From: an uncultured Phocaeicola sp.
GTDB taxonomy: Bacteria > Bacteroidota > Bacteroidia > Bacteroidales > Bacteroidaceae
Length of the DNA stretch: 64,000 nucleotides
Assembly (NCBI GenBank): GCA_944320845.1
Contig: CALUJA010000003.1
Span: 1 to 64,000 of the forward strand
Direction of reading: 5' to 3'
Part shown: positions 1 to 8,876 of the stretch, one piece after another
Layout of the letters: the number at the start of each line of letters is the position of its first letter
Position numbering within the stretch: the first letter of the stretch is position 1
Program-made: the position numbers and the translations under genes
The notes under the pieces: model-generated
The model's database searches: none
Told to the model about the DNA's origin: nothing
Seen by the model: only the letters and a program-made list of their open reading frames with translations

Positions 1-89
1 TTTCAATGAACTTTTTATGTTGTGGAGTCGGCTTGACCGCCTCCGATGTTTAATTTTTTAGCTCGGTAAAAATTTACTGAAGTATTATA

Positions 90-120
90 TTTGGAAAAAC
101 AAAAATAATACCTACATTTG
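90..120 (+). promoter_or_regulatory. Promoter of the trp operon (Bacteroides-type)
   Basis: A TTTG at 90-93 and TACATTTG at 113-120 match the Bacteroides -33 (TTTG) and -7 (TAnnTTTG) elements with a 19-base spacer. The leader-peptide start lies 29 bases downstream. Consensus match is seen; activity is inferred. The bases before it (1-89) hold nothing I can identify. Confidence 0.75.
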
Positions 121-148
121 TCCCGAATTAAAACCAATCGAGCTAATC

Positions 149-211
149 ATGAAACCTGTAACGGTAAATACATACTTCTGGTGGCGCCTCTTACAACTCC
201 ATAGGTCGTAA
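149..211 (+). CDS. trpL: TrpL-like leader peptide with tandem Trp codons
   Basis: A 20-codon open frame, too short for ordinary gene calling, runs from ATG at 149 to TAA at 209-211. It reads M-K-P-V-T-V-N-T-Y-F-W-W-R-L-L-Q-L-H-R-S, so codons 11 and 12 (179-184) are both TGG. It sits just downstream of a good promoter and 42 bases before an intrinsic terminator, ahead of trpB. That is the layout of ribosome-mediated attenuation: a ribosome stalling at the Trp pair under starvation would alter folding of the downstream RNA. Trp is rare, so two adjacent Trp codons in a 20-residue peptide at this spot is unlikely by chance. The short peptide itself probably has no other job. Confidence 0.85.
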   Translation: MKPVTVNTYFWWRLLQLHRS

Positions 212-253
212 GGGAAATCAGTCGTGTGCATATACCAAATAAAAACATAGCGT

Positions 254-292
254 AGCGGGCTGTCGTACTTTACGGCAGCCCGCTTTGTTTTT
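254..292 (+). terminator. Intrinsic terminator of the trp attenuator
   Basis: A 14-base-pair stem pairs 254-267 with 271-284, has one G-U wobble and a 3-base loop, and is followed by a T-rich run (285-292). It lies between the leader peptide and trpB, so it would stop transcription when tryptophan is plentiful. In the leader, CC-CTTAC near 187-194 can pair with GTAAG-GG near 208-214 (one bulge). The same 205-213 segment can instead pair with 268-276, the loop and start of the 3' arm, through 9 pairs including 2 wobbles. This suggests mutually exclusive folds, but the antiterminator is inferred by eye. Confidence 0.85.
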
Positions 293-341
293 ATCCCCCA
301 AACCCGACAGAAATCAGAACAAAACAAAAAATAACATCATC

Positions 342-1541
342 ATGAAAACTTATCAAGTCAACGAAAACGGTTATTATGGAGAATTCGGCGGAGCATACAT
401 CCCCGAAATCCTTCACCGGTGTGTGGAAGAACTGAAAAATGCCTACCGGGAAGTGCTGGAAAGCGAAGGGTTCAAACAAGAGTTTGCCGCCTTGCTGCGC
501 GATTATGTAGGGCGACCCTCGCCACTTTATCTGGCCAAACGGCTTTCCGAAAAATACGGCTGCAAGATTTATCTGAAGCGGGAAGACCTGAATCATACGG
601 GAGCACACAAAATCAACAATGCCATCGGGCAGGTTCTCCTCGCCAAACGGATGGGAAAAAGGCGCATCATCGCCGAAACGGGTGCAGGACAGCACGGTGT
701 AGCCACGGCCACAGTCTGCGCTCTGATGAATCTGGAATGTGTGGTATATATGGGAAAAACCGATGTGGAAAGACAGCATGTCAACGTAGAGCGCATGAAA
801 ATGCTCGGCGCACGGGTTGAAGCCGTCACTTCGGGCAATATGACGCTGAAGGATGCCACCAACGAAGCCATACGCGACTGGTGCTGCCATCCGTCGGATA
901 CGTATTATGTCATCGGTTCTACCGTAGGCCCGCACCCGTATCCCGACATGGTAGCCCGCCTGCAATCGGTCATCAGCGAAGAAATAAAGAAGCAGCTAAT
1001 GGAACATGAAGGGCGAGACTATCCCGACTACCTGATGGCCTGCGTGGGAGGAGGCAGCAATGCAGCCGGAACCATCTATCACTATTTAGACGACGAACGG
1101 GTAAAAATCGTTCTGGCCGAAGCCGGAGGCAAGGGCATCGACACGCTGATGTCGGCTGCCACCATCCAATTGGGACGGTTAGGCATCATCCACGGCTCGC
1201 GCACCTTGGTCATGCAGGATGAAGACGGACAAATTCTGGAGCCTTATTCCATATCCGCCGGACTGGACTATCCGGGCATCGGCCCCATGCACGCCAATCT
1301 TGCCAGACTGCATCGGGCCACAGTTCTTGCCATTAACGACGACGAGGCGGTACGGGCCGCGTTCGAGCTGACCCGTCTGGAAGGCATCATTCCCGCACTT
1401 GAATCGGCACACGCATTGGGCGCATTGGAAAAGATTGATTTCAAGCCCGGCGATGTTGTGGTGCTCACCGTATCCGGACGGGGCGACAAGGACATTGAGA
1501 CCTATCTGAAGTATTCATCATCAAACCAAGTCACAATATGA
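342..1541 (+). CDS. trpB: Tryptophan synthase beta chain
   Basis: Catalyses the PLP-dependent condensation of indole with serine to make tryptophan, in complex with TrpA. The 399-residue protein starts at the ATG at 342; it opens with [20 protein letters not shown], typical of TrpB. The PLP lysine is K90 in GAHKINNA and the phosphate-binding glycine loop is GGGSNAAG near residue 235. It is the first structural gene of the operon, which is common in Bacteroidetes, whereas trpE leads in many other bacteria. Its stop overlaps the trpE start (ATGA at 1538-1541), implying translational coupling. It is controlled by the attenuator immediately upstream. Confidence 0.97.
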   Translation: MKTYQVNENGYYGEFGGAYIPEILHRCVEELKNAYREVLESEGFKQEFAALLRDYVGRPSPLYLAKRLSEKYGCKIYLKREDLNHTGAHKINNAIGQVLLAKRMGKRRIIAETGAGQHGVATATVCALMNLECVVYMGKTDVERQHVNVERMKMLGARVEAVTSGNMTLKDATNEAIRDWCCHPSDTYYVIGSTVGPHPYPDMVARLQSVISEEIKKQLMEHEGRDYPDYLMACVGGGSNAAGTIYHYLDDERVKIVLAEAGGKGIDTLMSAATIQLGRLGIIHGSRTLVMQDEDGQILEPYSISAGLDYPGIGPMHANLARLHRATVLAINDDEAVRAAFELTRLEGIIPALESAHALGALEKIDFKPGDVVVLTVSGRGDKDIETYLKYSSSNQVTI

Positions 1542-2938
1542 AAACCTACATTTATGAAAGCTGCCATAAGACGCTGCTGGGAGACCTGCACACGCCGGTC
1601 AGCACCTACCTTAAAGTGCGCGACCTGTTCCCGCAAAGCGTGCTGATGGAAAGTTCAGACTATCACGGAGTGGAGAACAACCGTTCGTTTATCGGGCTGA
1701 ATCCGATAGCAAGCATTGCGGTCGGCCACGGAACGGCCACGATGCAGTATCCCGACCGAACGGTCGAAAAGCGTGAGATAACCGATGAATACCGGGTGGA
1801 AGATGCCGTCAACGACTTTCTGCATCATTTCCAGGTAACAGGCGAATACGCTCATTACTGCGGGCTTTACGGCTATACGACCTTCAACGCCGTGCGCTAT
1901 TTCGAGAACATCCCGATAAAAGACAGCCGCGACGCCAAAAACGATGCGCCGGACATGCTTTATATCCTTTACAAATACCTTATCATATTCCATGACTTCA
2001 AGAGCGAAATGGTGCTTGTTGAAATGCAAACGCCACAAGAGCCAAGTCATATCAGCGACATTGAAAAGGCCATCAACAACCGGAACTTTACGGAATATGA
2101 TTTCCATGCGGTAGGCGAAACCGTCAGTACACTGACCGACGAGCAGCACAAGGCCAACATCCGTCAGGGAATCGCCCACTGCCTGCGCGGAGATGTATTC
2201 CAAATTGTTCTTTCCCGCCGCTTCATCCAGCGTTATGAAGGCGACGACTTCAAGTTATACCGCGCCCTGCGCAGCATCAACCCCTCACCCTATTTGTTTT
2301 ACTTCGATTTCGGCGGTTTCCGCATCTTCGGCTCGTCGCCCGAAACCCATTGCAAAATAGAGGGCGGACAAGCTACAATCGACCCGATTGCCGGCACTAC
2401 CCGCCGGGACGGAAACAAGGAAAAAGATGCCGAACTGACTGCCGCCCTGCTTGCCGACCCGAAAGAAAATGCCGAACACGTGATGCTGGTCGACCTTGCC
2501 CGGAATGACCTGAGCCGGAACTGCCACCAAGTGAAAGTTGAATTCTATAAAGAACCGCAATATTACAGCCATGTAATTCATTTGGTCAGCCGTGTCAGCG
2601 GAATACTCAACCGGGAAACCAATCCCATCAAAACATTCATCGACTCTTTTCCCGCAGGCACTCTGAGCGGCGCACCGAAAGTCCGCGCCATGCAGATTAT
2701 CAGCGAACTGGAGCCGCATAACCGTGGCGCATACGGAGGGTGCATCGGATTCATCGGGCTGAACGGCACGCTGAACCAGGCAATCACTATCCGGACTTTC
2801 GTCAGCCGCAACAATGAGCTGTGGTTTCAGGCGGGAGGAGGAATCGTGGCCAAAAGCAACGAAGAAAACGAACTGCAGGAAGTGAACAACAAACTGGGTG
2901 CCTTGAAGAAGGCCATCCTTTTGGCAGAACAATTATAA
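1538..2938 (+). CDS. trpE: Anthranilate synthase component I
   Basis: Converts chorismate to anthranilate using ammonia supplied by TrpG, the committed step of tryptophan synthesis. The 466-residue length is normal. The N-terminal part carries VLMESS near residue 35, matching the LLES-type tryptophan feedback site. The C-terminal chorismate-binding domain has GSSPE near residue 265, IAGTTRR near 285, and a conserved run around [12 protein letters not shown] near residue 375 followed by RGAYGGCIG. The presence of the feedback motif and of trpG next door separates it from aminodeoxychorismate or isochorismate synthases. It starts within the trpB stop codon. Confidence 0.96.
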   Translation: MKTYIYESCHKTLLGDLHTPVSTYLKVRDLFPQSVLMESSDYHGVENNRSFIGLNPIASIAVGHGTATMQYPDRTVEKREITDEYRVEDAVNDFLHHFQVTGEYAHYCGLYGYTTFNAVRYFENIPIKDSRDAKNDAPDMLYILYKYLIIFHDFKSEMVLVEMQTPQEPSHISDIEKAINNRNFTEYDFHAVGETVSTLTDEQHKANIRQGIAHCLRGDVFQIVLSRRFIQRYEGDDFKLYRALRSINPSPYLFYFDFGGFRIFGSSPETHCKIEGGQATIDPIAGTTRRDGNKEKDAELTAALLADPKENAEHVMLVDLARNDLSRNCHQVKVEFYKEPQYYSHVIHLVSRVSGILNRETNPIKTFIDSFPAGTLSGAPKVRAMQIISELEPHNRGAYGGCIGFIGLNGTLNQAITIRTFVSRNNELWFQAGGGIVAKSNEENELQEVNNKLGALKKAILLAEQL

Positions 2939-2950
2939 ACCAAGAAAATC

Positions 2951-3517
2951 ATGAAAATAGCCATTATCGACAATTACGATTCTTTCACCTACAATTTAAG
3001 CCATATCGTAAAGGAATCGGGAGCAGACGTTGCCGTTTTCCGCAACGACCGGTTCCGGATGGATGAACTGGAAAACTTCGACAAGATACTGCTTTCCCCA
3101 GGGCCGGGCATTCCCAAAGAGGCGGGACTCCTGCTTGATGTCATTCGCACATACGCCGGGAAAAAACCGATACTCGGAATCTGCTTAGGTGAACAGGCCA
3201 TCGGAGAAGCGTTCGGCGGGCATCTGACCAACCTGAAGGAAGTATTCCACGGCATTCAGAGCACGGTGCGACTTACCGTTCCCGACTATCTGTTCAGAGG
3301 ACTGCCCGATGAAATCTCCGTGGGGCGCTATCACTCCTGGGTGGTAGATGCCGGCAACCTGCCAGACTGCCTGGAAGCAACAGCCATAAGCCTCGAAGGG
3401 CACATCATGGCACTGCGTCACAAAACGCTCGACATCCGGGGAATCCAGTTTCATCCGGAGTCCGTCCTTACGCCGGACGGCAAGCAAATCATGCAAAACT
3501 GGCTGCCAAACCAATGA
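2951..3517 (+). CDS. trpG: Anthranilate synthase component II (glutamine amidotransferase)
   Basis: Class I glutamine amidotransferase that releases ammonia from glutamine for TrpE. Of 188 residues, the catalytic triad is visible as C78 in GICLGEQ, and H168 and E170 in QFHPES. The oxyanion-type segment LLSPGPG is at residues 47-53. The residue after the nucleophile motif is Glu where most TrpG proteins have His (usual GxCLGHQ); that position is not one of the catalytic residues. It is a free-standing subunit rather than fused to trpE or trpD. It lies 12 bases after trpE. Confidence 0.95.
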   Translation: MKIAIIDNYDSFTYNLSHIVKESGADVAVFRNDRFRMDELENFDKILLSPGPGIPKEAGLLLDVIRTYAGKKPILGICLGEQAIGEAFGGHLTNLKEVFHGIQSTVRLTVPDYLFRGLPDEISVGRYHSWVVDAGNLPDCLEATAISLEGHIMALRHKTLDIRGIQFHPESVLTPDGKQIMQNWLPNQ

Positions 3518-3536
3518 CCCATAAAGACCATATCCC

Positions 3537-4535
3537 ATGAAACAAATACTGAAACGACTGTTCAATCACGAGATTCTTATCCGTGAAGAAGCCTGCACGC
3601 TGCTTCTCAACATCACAAACGGATGTTATAACGAAACACAAATCGCAGCCCTGCTGACCGTATTCCAGATGCGCGGCATCAAAGTGGACGAGCTGATAGG
3701 ATTCCGCGATGCCTTGCTCAGCACACGCATTCCTGTCGACCTTTCCGACTTTCACCCCATCGATATTGTCGGGACTGGAGGCGACGGCAAAAACACATTC
3801 AACATATCGACCTGCGCCTGCTTCGTCGTGGCGGGCGCAGGATACCACGTGGCCAAACACGGAAACTACGGGGCCACTTCGGTAAGCGGAGCAAGCAATG
3901 TGATGGAAAGACACGGGGTAAAGTTCACCAACGAACAAGACAAGCTTGTCCGTTCGATGGAGGAAACCCGCATGGTGTTCATGCACGCCCCGCTGTTTAA
4001 TCCGGCCATGAAGGCCGTTGCATCCATACGAAAGGCGCTGGGGGTACGCACAGTATTCAATTTGCTCGGCCCTCTTATCAATCCTTGCCTGCCATCGTAC
4101 CAGCTTTTGGGCGTAGCCGACCTGCCACAGATGCGCCTTTATACCAACACGCTGCAACGGTTAGGCGTCGGCTTTGCCGTGGTCAACAATCTGGACGGCT
4201 ATGATGAAATCTCGCTGACGGACGAATTCAAGGTGATGACCAACCGTTATGAAACGATTTACCGCCCGTCCGACCTGGGCTTTTCCATCGCACGAAGAGA
4301 AGAGCTGTACGGAGGAGACACGCCCGAAGAAGCTTCAAAAATCTTCGACCGTGTATTGGAAAACCGGGCGACACGGGCACAAACCGAATGCGTGCTGATA
4401 AACGCATCGTTCGCCATCCAGGCCATTAATCCGATGAAGCCGATAGAAGAATGTGTTTCCATCGCACGCGAATCGTTGGAAAGCGGCAGCGCCCTGAAAA
4501 CATTCAAAAGGTTTATTGAACTTAACTCACTATGA
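3537..4535 (+). CDS. trpD: Anthranilate phosphoribosyltransferase
   Basis: Transfers phosphoribose from PRPP to anthranilate, giving phosphoribosylanthranilate. The 332-residue protein has the PRPP-binding signature GTGGDGKNTFNIST near residue 79 and the KHGNYGATSVSGASNVME stretch near residue 107 that shapes the anthranilate tunnel. It is full-length and not fused to TrpG. The spacing to trpG is 19 bases, and trpC begins one base after its stop, so the operon continues uninterrupted. Confidence 0.96.
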   Translation: MKQILKRLFNHEILIREEACTLLLNITNGCYNETQIAALLTVFQMRGIKVDELIGFRDALLSTRIPVDLSDFHPIDIVGTGGDGKNTFNISTCACFVVAGAGYHVAKHGNYGATSVSGASNVMERHGVKFTNEQDKLVRSMEETRMVFMHAPLFNPAMKAVASIRKALGVRTVFNLLGPLINPCLPSYQLLGVADLPQMRLYTNTLQRLGVGFAVVNNLDGYDEISLTDEFKVMTNRYETIYRPSDLGFSIARREELYGGDTPEEASKIFDRVLENRATRAQTECVLINASFAIQAINPMKPIEECVSIARESLESGSALKTFKRFIELNSL

Positions 4536-4536
4536 T

Positions 4537-5328
4537 ATGGAAAAGACTGATATATTAGAGACAATCGTTGCCCATAAGCAAACCGAAATAATGCAGGAGG
4601 AAAAAATCGTTTCGTTCGGCCAATTAGAAAGGCAGGCAGAAGACCTTCCGCCCTGCATCAGCATGAAACAGGCATTGGCCGTCTCACGCTCGGGCATCAT
4701 CGCCGAGTTCAAGCGCCGTTCACCCTCGAAAGACTGGATAAACCGAGAGGCCGACGCGGCGGTCATCCCTGCCGGCTACGGGCAGGCGGGAGCATCCGCA
4801 CTGTCTATCCTGACAGACAAGGCGTTTTTCGGAGGCACGCTGCGCGACATCCGCCTGGCGCGCCCGAAAACAAGCCTGCCCATCCTGCGGAAAGACTTTA
4901 TCATCAGCACCTACCAACTGTATCAGGCAAAGGTGGCAGGCTGTGACGCCGTGCTGCTGATAGCCGCCATACTGTCTCCGGAAGAGTGCCGAAAACTGGC
5001 GCAGAAAGCACACGAACTGCAAATGGAGGTATTGCTCGAACTTCACACCGAGGCGGAACTGGATTATGTCAACGAACATATAGACATGGTGGGAGTAAAC
5101 AACCGGAATTTGGGCACGTTCCATACCGATGTTGAAAACTCTTTCCGGCTTGCCGAACGCCTGCCGAAAGATTTTCTCCACGTGGCGGAAAGCGGCATCT
5201 CCCGCCCCGACACCGTCAGACAGCTCCGGAAGGCCGGATTCCAAGGCTTTCTGATGGGAGAAGCCTTTATGAAAACGCCTAATCCGGCAGCCGCATTGTC
5301 GAACTTCCTAAAAGAACTGCAACCATGA
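4537..5328 (+). CDS. trpC: Indole-3-glycerol phosphate synthase
   Basis: Decarboxylates and closes the ring of carboxyphenylaminodeoxyribulose phosphate to make indole-3-glycerol phosphate. The start at 4537 (MEKTDILETIV) gives 263 residues and falls just after the trpD stop; an upstream in-frame start at 4516 would overlap trpD and adds residues unlike the family. TIM-barrel signatures are visible: IAEFKRRSPSKDWIN, LRKDFIIS, VLLIAAIL, VGVNNRNLGTF and VAESGI. It is a single-function enzyme, with TrpF as a separate protein. It overlaps trpF by 4 bases. Confidence 0.96.
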   Translation: MEKTDILETIVAHKQTEIMQEEKIVSFGQLERQAEDLPPCISMKQALAVSRSGIIAEFKRRSPSKDWINREADAAVIPAGYGQAGASALSILTDKAFFGGTLRDIRLARPKTSLPILRKDFIISTYQLYQAKVAGCDAVLLIAAILSPEECRKLAQKAHELQMEVLLELHTEAELDYVNEHIDMVGVNNRNLGTFHTDVENSFRLAERLPKDFLHVAESGISRPDTVRQLRKAGFQGFLMGEAFMKTPNPAAALSNFLKELQP

Positions 5329-5960
5329 CTGTCAAGATATGCGGCATGCGCGAAGCGGAAAACATCCGCCAAGTGGAACAGGCCGGTGCCGACTGGATGG
5401 GATTCATCTTTTACGAAGGCTCGCCGCGCTTTGTCGGTGAACTTCCGGCGTATCTGCCGAGGAAAATGCAGCGCATCGGGGTCTTCGTCAACCCTTCATC
5501 CGCATCCCTTATTTATAATAAGGTGCAGAAACTGCGGCTCGACGGTGTCCAGCTGCACGGTAACGAGACCCCCGAACTCTGTTCCCTGCTCCGCACCAGC
5601 GGACTGGAAGTCATCAAATCATTTTCCATCAGCTGCAAAGATGACCTGAGACAGACGGAAAACTATGCCGGGCGGTGTGACTGCTTTCTGTTCGACACTC
5701 CTACTCCCGGATACGGCGGCTCCGGCCTGTCGTTCGACTGGAACATCCTGCATGCCTACACCGGACAGACACCTTTTCTGCTGAGCGGAGGAATACGCCC
5801 CGAAAGTCTTTGCCGACTGCTTGCCTTTCACCATCCCCGGTGGACGGGAATCGACCTGAACAGCGGCTTTGAAACCGCTCCGGGAATAAAAGACCCGCAG
5901 GCACTCACACAGTTCATCCGCCGATTCAGACTATACAACCACACATCTGTCGAACATTAA
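5325..5960 (+). CDS. trpF: Phosphoribosylanthranilate isomerase
   Basis: Amadori isomerisation of phosphoribosylanthranilate to the TrpC substrate. It is 211 residues, with the N-terminal VKICGMR motif (catalytic Cys) at residues 3-9, GFIFYEGSPR near 25, the general-acid Asp in FLFDTPTPGYGGSG near 125, and the C-terminal LSGGI/IDLNSGFE phosphate-binding loops. Its start codon overlaps the trpC stop as ATGA. Confidence 0.95.
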   Translation: MTVKICGMREAENIRQVEQAGADWMGFIFYEGSPRFVGELPAYLPRKMQRIGVFVNPSSASLIYNKVQKLRLDGVQLHGNETPELCSLLRTSGLEVIKSFSISCKDDLRQTENYAGRCDCFLFDTPTPGYGGSGLSFDWNILHAYTGQTPFLLSGGIRPESLCRLLAFHHPRWTGIDLNSGFETAPGIKDPQALTQFIRRFRLYNHTSVEH

Positions 5961-5973
5961 AAAACATGAAACC

Positions 5974-6750
5974 ATGAACCGAATCAACCAATTATTCAGA
6001 ACAAAAAAAAGTAATATCCTTTCCATCTACTTCTGTGCCGGCACCCCCTCAGCCGACGGCACAGCCGATGTCATCCGCAGTCTCGAACAAAAAGGCATTG
6101 ACATGATAGAAATCGGAATCCCGTTCAGCGACCCGATGGCAGACGGCCCGGTGATACAGGCTGCGGCTACCCGTGCCCTACGCAACGGGATGAGCCTCCG
6201 CCGACTGTTTGCTCAGCTCGAAAACATCCGTCAGTCGGTCAATATTCCACTTGTCCTTATGGGATACCTCAACCCTATCCTGCAATACGGCTTCGAACGC
6301 TTCTGTCAGGAATGCCGCCGCACCGGCATCGACGGAGCCATTATCCCCGACCTCCCGTTCCGCGAATATGAGGAAAACTACCGGCCGGTCGCCGAACGCT
6401 ACGGCATCAAGATAATCATGCTCATCACGCCCGAGACCAGCGAAGAGCGTATCCGCCTGATAGACGCACATACGGACGGATTCATCTATATGGTTTCCTC
6501 GGCCGCAACCACCGGCACACAGAGGGATTTCAACGAGCAGAAGCAGGCATACTTCCGGCGCATCGAGGCCATGAACCTGCATAATCCGTGCATGATTGGG
6601 TTCGGCATCTCCAACCGCCAGACTTATGAGGCGGCATCGGCACACGCCGCAGGGTGCATCATCGGAAGCCGCTTCGTCACACTGCTTGAGGAAGAAAAGG
6701 GAAATGCCGGCCTGGCCGCCGACCGGCTGCTGGAAGACCTCAGAAAATAG
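5974..6750 (+). CDS. trpA: Tryptophan synthase alpha chain
   Basis: Cleaves indole-3-glycerol phosphate to indole and glyceraldehyde 3-phosphate; indole is channelled to TrpB. It is 258 residues. The catalytic Glu and Asp are seen in DMIEIGIPFSDPMADGP, and the phosphate loop in GFGISN and IIGSRFV near the C terminus. It is the last gene of the operon, so the two synthase subunits bracket it; TrpB and TrpA are encoded at opposite ends. Confidence 0.96.
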   Translation: MNRINQLFRTKKSNILSIYFCAGTPSADGTADVIRSLEQKGIDMIEIGIPFSDPMADGPVIQAAATRALRNGMSLRRLFAQLENIRQSVNIPLVLMGYLNPILQYGFERFCQECRRTGIDGAIIPDLPFREYEENYRPVAERYGIKIIMLITPETSEERIRLIDAHTDGFIYMVSSAATTGTQRDFNEQKQAYFRRIEAMNLHNPCMIGFGISNRQTYEAASAHAAGCIIGSRFVTLLEEEKGNAGLAADRLLEDLRK

Positions 6751-6803
6751 AGCGGGAAAAGAACCGACAAGATTCCATGCCGGCAGCAAAACCGACTGCC
6801 ATC

Positions 6804-6843
6804 ATAATCTTATCCGGTTTCCATCACAACCGGATAAGATTAT
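6804..6843 (+). terminator. Hairpin at the end of the trp operon
   Basis: A perfect 16-base inverted repeat pairs 6804-6819 with 6828-6843 around an 8-base loop, 53 bases after trpA. There is no strong T run after it, so it could be a weak terminator or an RNA 3'-end stabiliser. The rest of 6751-7001 holds only the next gene's promoter. Confidence 0.6.
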
Positions 6844-6968
6844 ATGCTTAACCAAACGGAAGCACAAACGCGGCCAAACGCCACCCTCCACATAGTCCGG
6901 CAGAGCCTCCGGCATGAAATCATTCTGTTATTTTCGGGTGTCAATTTCCTTATTCCAACATTTAATGC

Positions 6969-6976
6969 TATCTTTG
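6969..6976 (+). promoter_or_regulatory. -7 box of the asparaginase promoter
   Basis: TATCTTTG matches TAnnTTTG, 26 bases before the ansA start. No clear -33 TTG is seen at the right spacing. Confidence 0.55.
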
Positions 6977-7001
6977 TGGCAGAATAAAAGAAGAAATCCG
7001 C

Positions 7002-8054
7002 ATGATAAGACCTGATTATCCTTCCGTTTTGTTAATCTATACCGGAGGAACAATTGGTATGATTGAGAATCCCGAAACGGGAGCTCTTGAAGCTTTCAAC
7101 TTTGACCAGCTTCAAGAAAACGTTCCGGAGCTGAAGCGATTCAATTACCGCATATCCGTCTACCAGTTTGACCCTCCCATCGACTCTTCTGACATGGAGC
7201 CGGCTTTGTGGGCGAAACTGGTTAAAATCATTCATTACAATTACGAACACTTCGACGGCTTCGTCATCCTGCACGGAACAGACACGATGGCTTACACGGC
7301 ATCAGCTCTAAGCTTCATGTTGGAAAACCTAAGCAAGCCGGTCATCCTGACCGGAAGCCAGCTTCCCATAGGCACACTGCGTACCGACGGAAAAGAAAAT
7401 CTCATTACCGCCATCGAAATAGCGGCGGCAAAAAATCCAAACGGAACTGCCATAGTGCCCGAAGTCTGCATTTTCTTTGAGAACCATCTGCTGCGAGGCA
7501 ACCGGACGACCAAAATCAACGCAGAAAACTTCAACGCATTCCGTTCTTACAACTATCCGGCCCTTGCCACAGCGGGCATTCATATCAAATACGAATACGA
7601 CCGCATCCGCAAGGCAGACCCGTCAGTACCTATGCATCCCCACTACGCATTCGATACAAATGTCATTATCCTTACGCTCTTCCCCGGCATTCAAGAGAAC
7701 ATCGTGCGCACTGTATTAGGTACACCGGGACTGAAAGCCGTGGTGCTGAAGACATACGGCTCGGGCAACGCACCGCAAAAGCCCTGGTTCATCCGGCTGC
7801 TGAAAGAGGCCACCCAACGGGGCATCGTCATCATAAACATTTCGCAATGCCAGACCGGCATGGTAGAGATGGCACGATATGAAACGGGACTGCACTTGCT
7901 CGACGCAGGAGTCATTAGCGGATACGACTCTACGGTAGAGTGCGTGCTCACCAAACTCATGTTCCTGCTCGGACATGATATGTCTCCCAAAGAAATACGA
8001 AACGAGATGAACCGTCCCATTGCAGGAGAATTTACCCGTCCGGAGCTGATGTAA
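7002..8054 (+). CDS. ansA: Type I (cytoplasmic) L-asparaginase
   Basis: Hydrolyses asparagine to aspartate and ammonia. The 350-residue protein has no signal peptide, so it belongs to the cytoplasmic type I group rather than the periplasmic type II. The first catalytic threonine lies in YTGGTIGM (residues 13-20) and the second in HGTDTMAYTASALSFML near residue 90. The C-terminal part has the ISQC and GYDSTVECVLTKL segments of the allosteric domain. It stands alone between the trp operon and the two-component system, with its own -7 box. Confidence 0.93.
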   Translation: MIRPDYPSVLLIYTGGTIGMIENPETGALEAFNFDQLQENVPELKRFNYRISVYQFDPPIDSSDMEPALWAKLVKIIHYNYEHFDGFVILHGTDTMAYTASALSFMLENLSKPVILTGSQLPIGTLRTDGKENLITAIEIAAAKNPNGTAIVPEVCIFFENHLLRGNRTTKINAENFNAFRSYNYPALATAGIHIKYEYDRIRKADPSVPMHPHYAFDTNVIILTLFPGIQENIVRTVLGTPGLKAVVLKTYGSGNAPQKPWFIRLLKEATQRGIVIINISQCQTGMVEMARYETGLHLLDAGVISGYDSTVECVLTKLMFLLGHDMSPKEIRNEMNRPIAGEFTRPELM

Positions 8055-8102
8055 CCGAATCGTAACACATATTTCACAAAAGAGAAACAAAATAAAAGCA
8101 TC

Positions 8103-8134
8103 TTTGCGAACGTAATACAAATATTGTATTTTTG
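8103..8134 (+). promoter_or_regulatory. Promoter of the two-component operon
   Basis: TTTG at 8103-8106 and TATTTTTG at 8127-8134, with a 20-base spacer, match the Bacteroides -33/-7 pair; the regulator gene starts 35 bases downstream. Confidence 0.75.
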
Positions 8135-8169
8135 TAGAACAAGATTGTAAAACGAAACGCAAACCGACA

Positions 8170-8856
8170 ATGAACGATAACCGAATATTAGTTGTTGACG
8201 ATGAAGAAGACCTTTGCGAGATTCTGAAATTCAATCTCGAAATGGAAGGTTATCAGGTAGACACTGCCAACTCGGCGGAAGATGCCCTGAAACTGAAACT
8301 TACGGATTATGACCTGCTTCTGCTTGATGTAATGATGGGAGAAATATCCGGCTTCAAGATGGCAAGCATGATGAAGAAAAACAAGGAGACGGCCAATATC
8401 CCCATTATCTTCATCACGGCCAAAGACACGGAAAACGATACCATCACGGGCTTTAACCTGGGAGCGGACGACTATATCTCAAAGCCGTTTTCACTGCGTG
8501 AAGTCATATTGCGCGTAAAGGCCGTATTGCGCCGCACCAACAGCGTGCAGACGGAAGAAGCCGAGAAACTGGTATATAAAGGGCTGGTCATCGACATACC
8601 CAAAAAGAAAGTGACCATCAACGATGAAGAGATAGCCCTTACCAAAAAAGAATTCGAGATTCTGCTTTTTCTGCTCCAGAATCAAGGACGGGTATTCTCA
8701 CGTGAAGACATTCTGGCACGGGTATGGCATGACGAAGTCTACGTGCTCGACCGCACCATTGATGTCAATATCACCCGCCTGCGCAAGAAAATCGGTGAAT
8801 ACGGCCAGTGCATCGTCACCCGTCTGGGATATGGATATTGCTTCGAATGTGAATAA
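8170..8856 (+). CDS. OmpR/PhoB-family response regulator
   Basis: Cytoplasmic two-component response regulator of 228 residues. The receiver domain (about 1-120) has the acidic pocket D10/D11, phosphoacceptor D53 in LLLLDVMMG, T83 and K105 in DDYISKPF. The C-terminal winged-helix domain (about 130-228) has the ALTKKEFEILLFLLQNQGRVFSRE and VDVNITRLRKKIG-type segments of OmpR-like DNA-binding proteins. The sensor kinase gene follows after 20 bases, so the two form a cognate pair. The input signal cannot be told from sequence; resemblance to PhoB/RprY-like regulators is by family only. Confidence 0.92.
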   Translation: MNDNRILVVDDEEDLCEILKFNLEMEGYQVDTANSAEDALKLKLTDYDLLLLDVMMGEISGFKMASMMKKNKETANIPIIFITAKDTENDTITGFNLGADDYISKPFSLREVILRVKAVLRRTNSVQTEEAEKLVYKGLVIDIPKKKVTINDEEIALTKKEFEILLFLLQNQGRVFSREDILARVWHDEVYVLDRTIDVNITRLRKKIGEYGQCIVTRLGYGYCFECE

Positions 8857-8876
8857 AATTTCCGCGACACCTGATT

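Noticed and set aside
8101-8106. CATCTTTG ahead of the response-regulator gene as a -7 box
   Set aside because: Lacks the T-A start of TAnnTTTG and instead supplies the -33 TTTG for the better box at 8127-8134.
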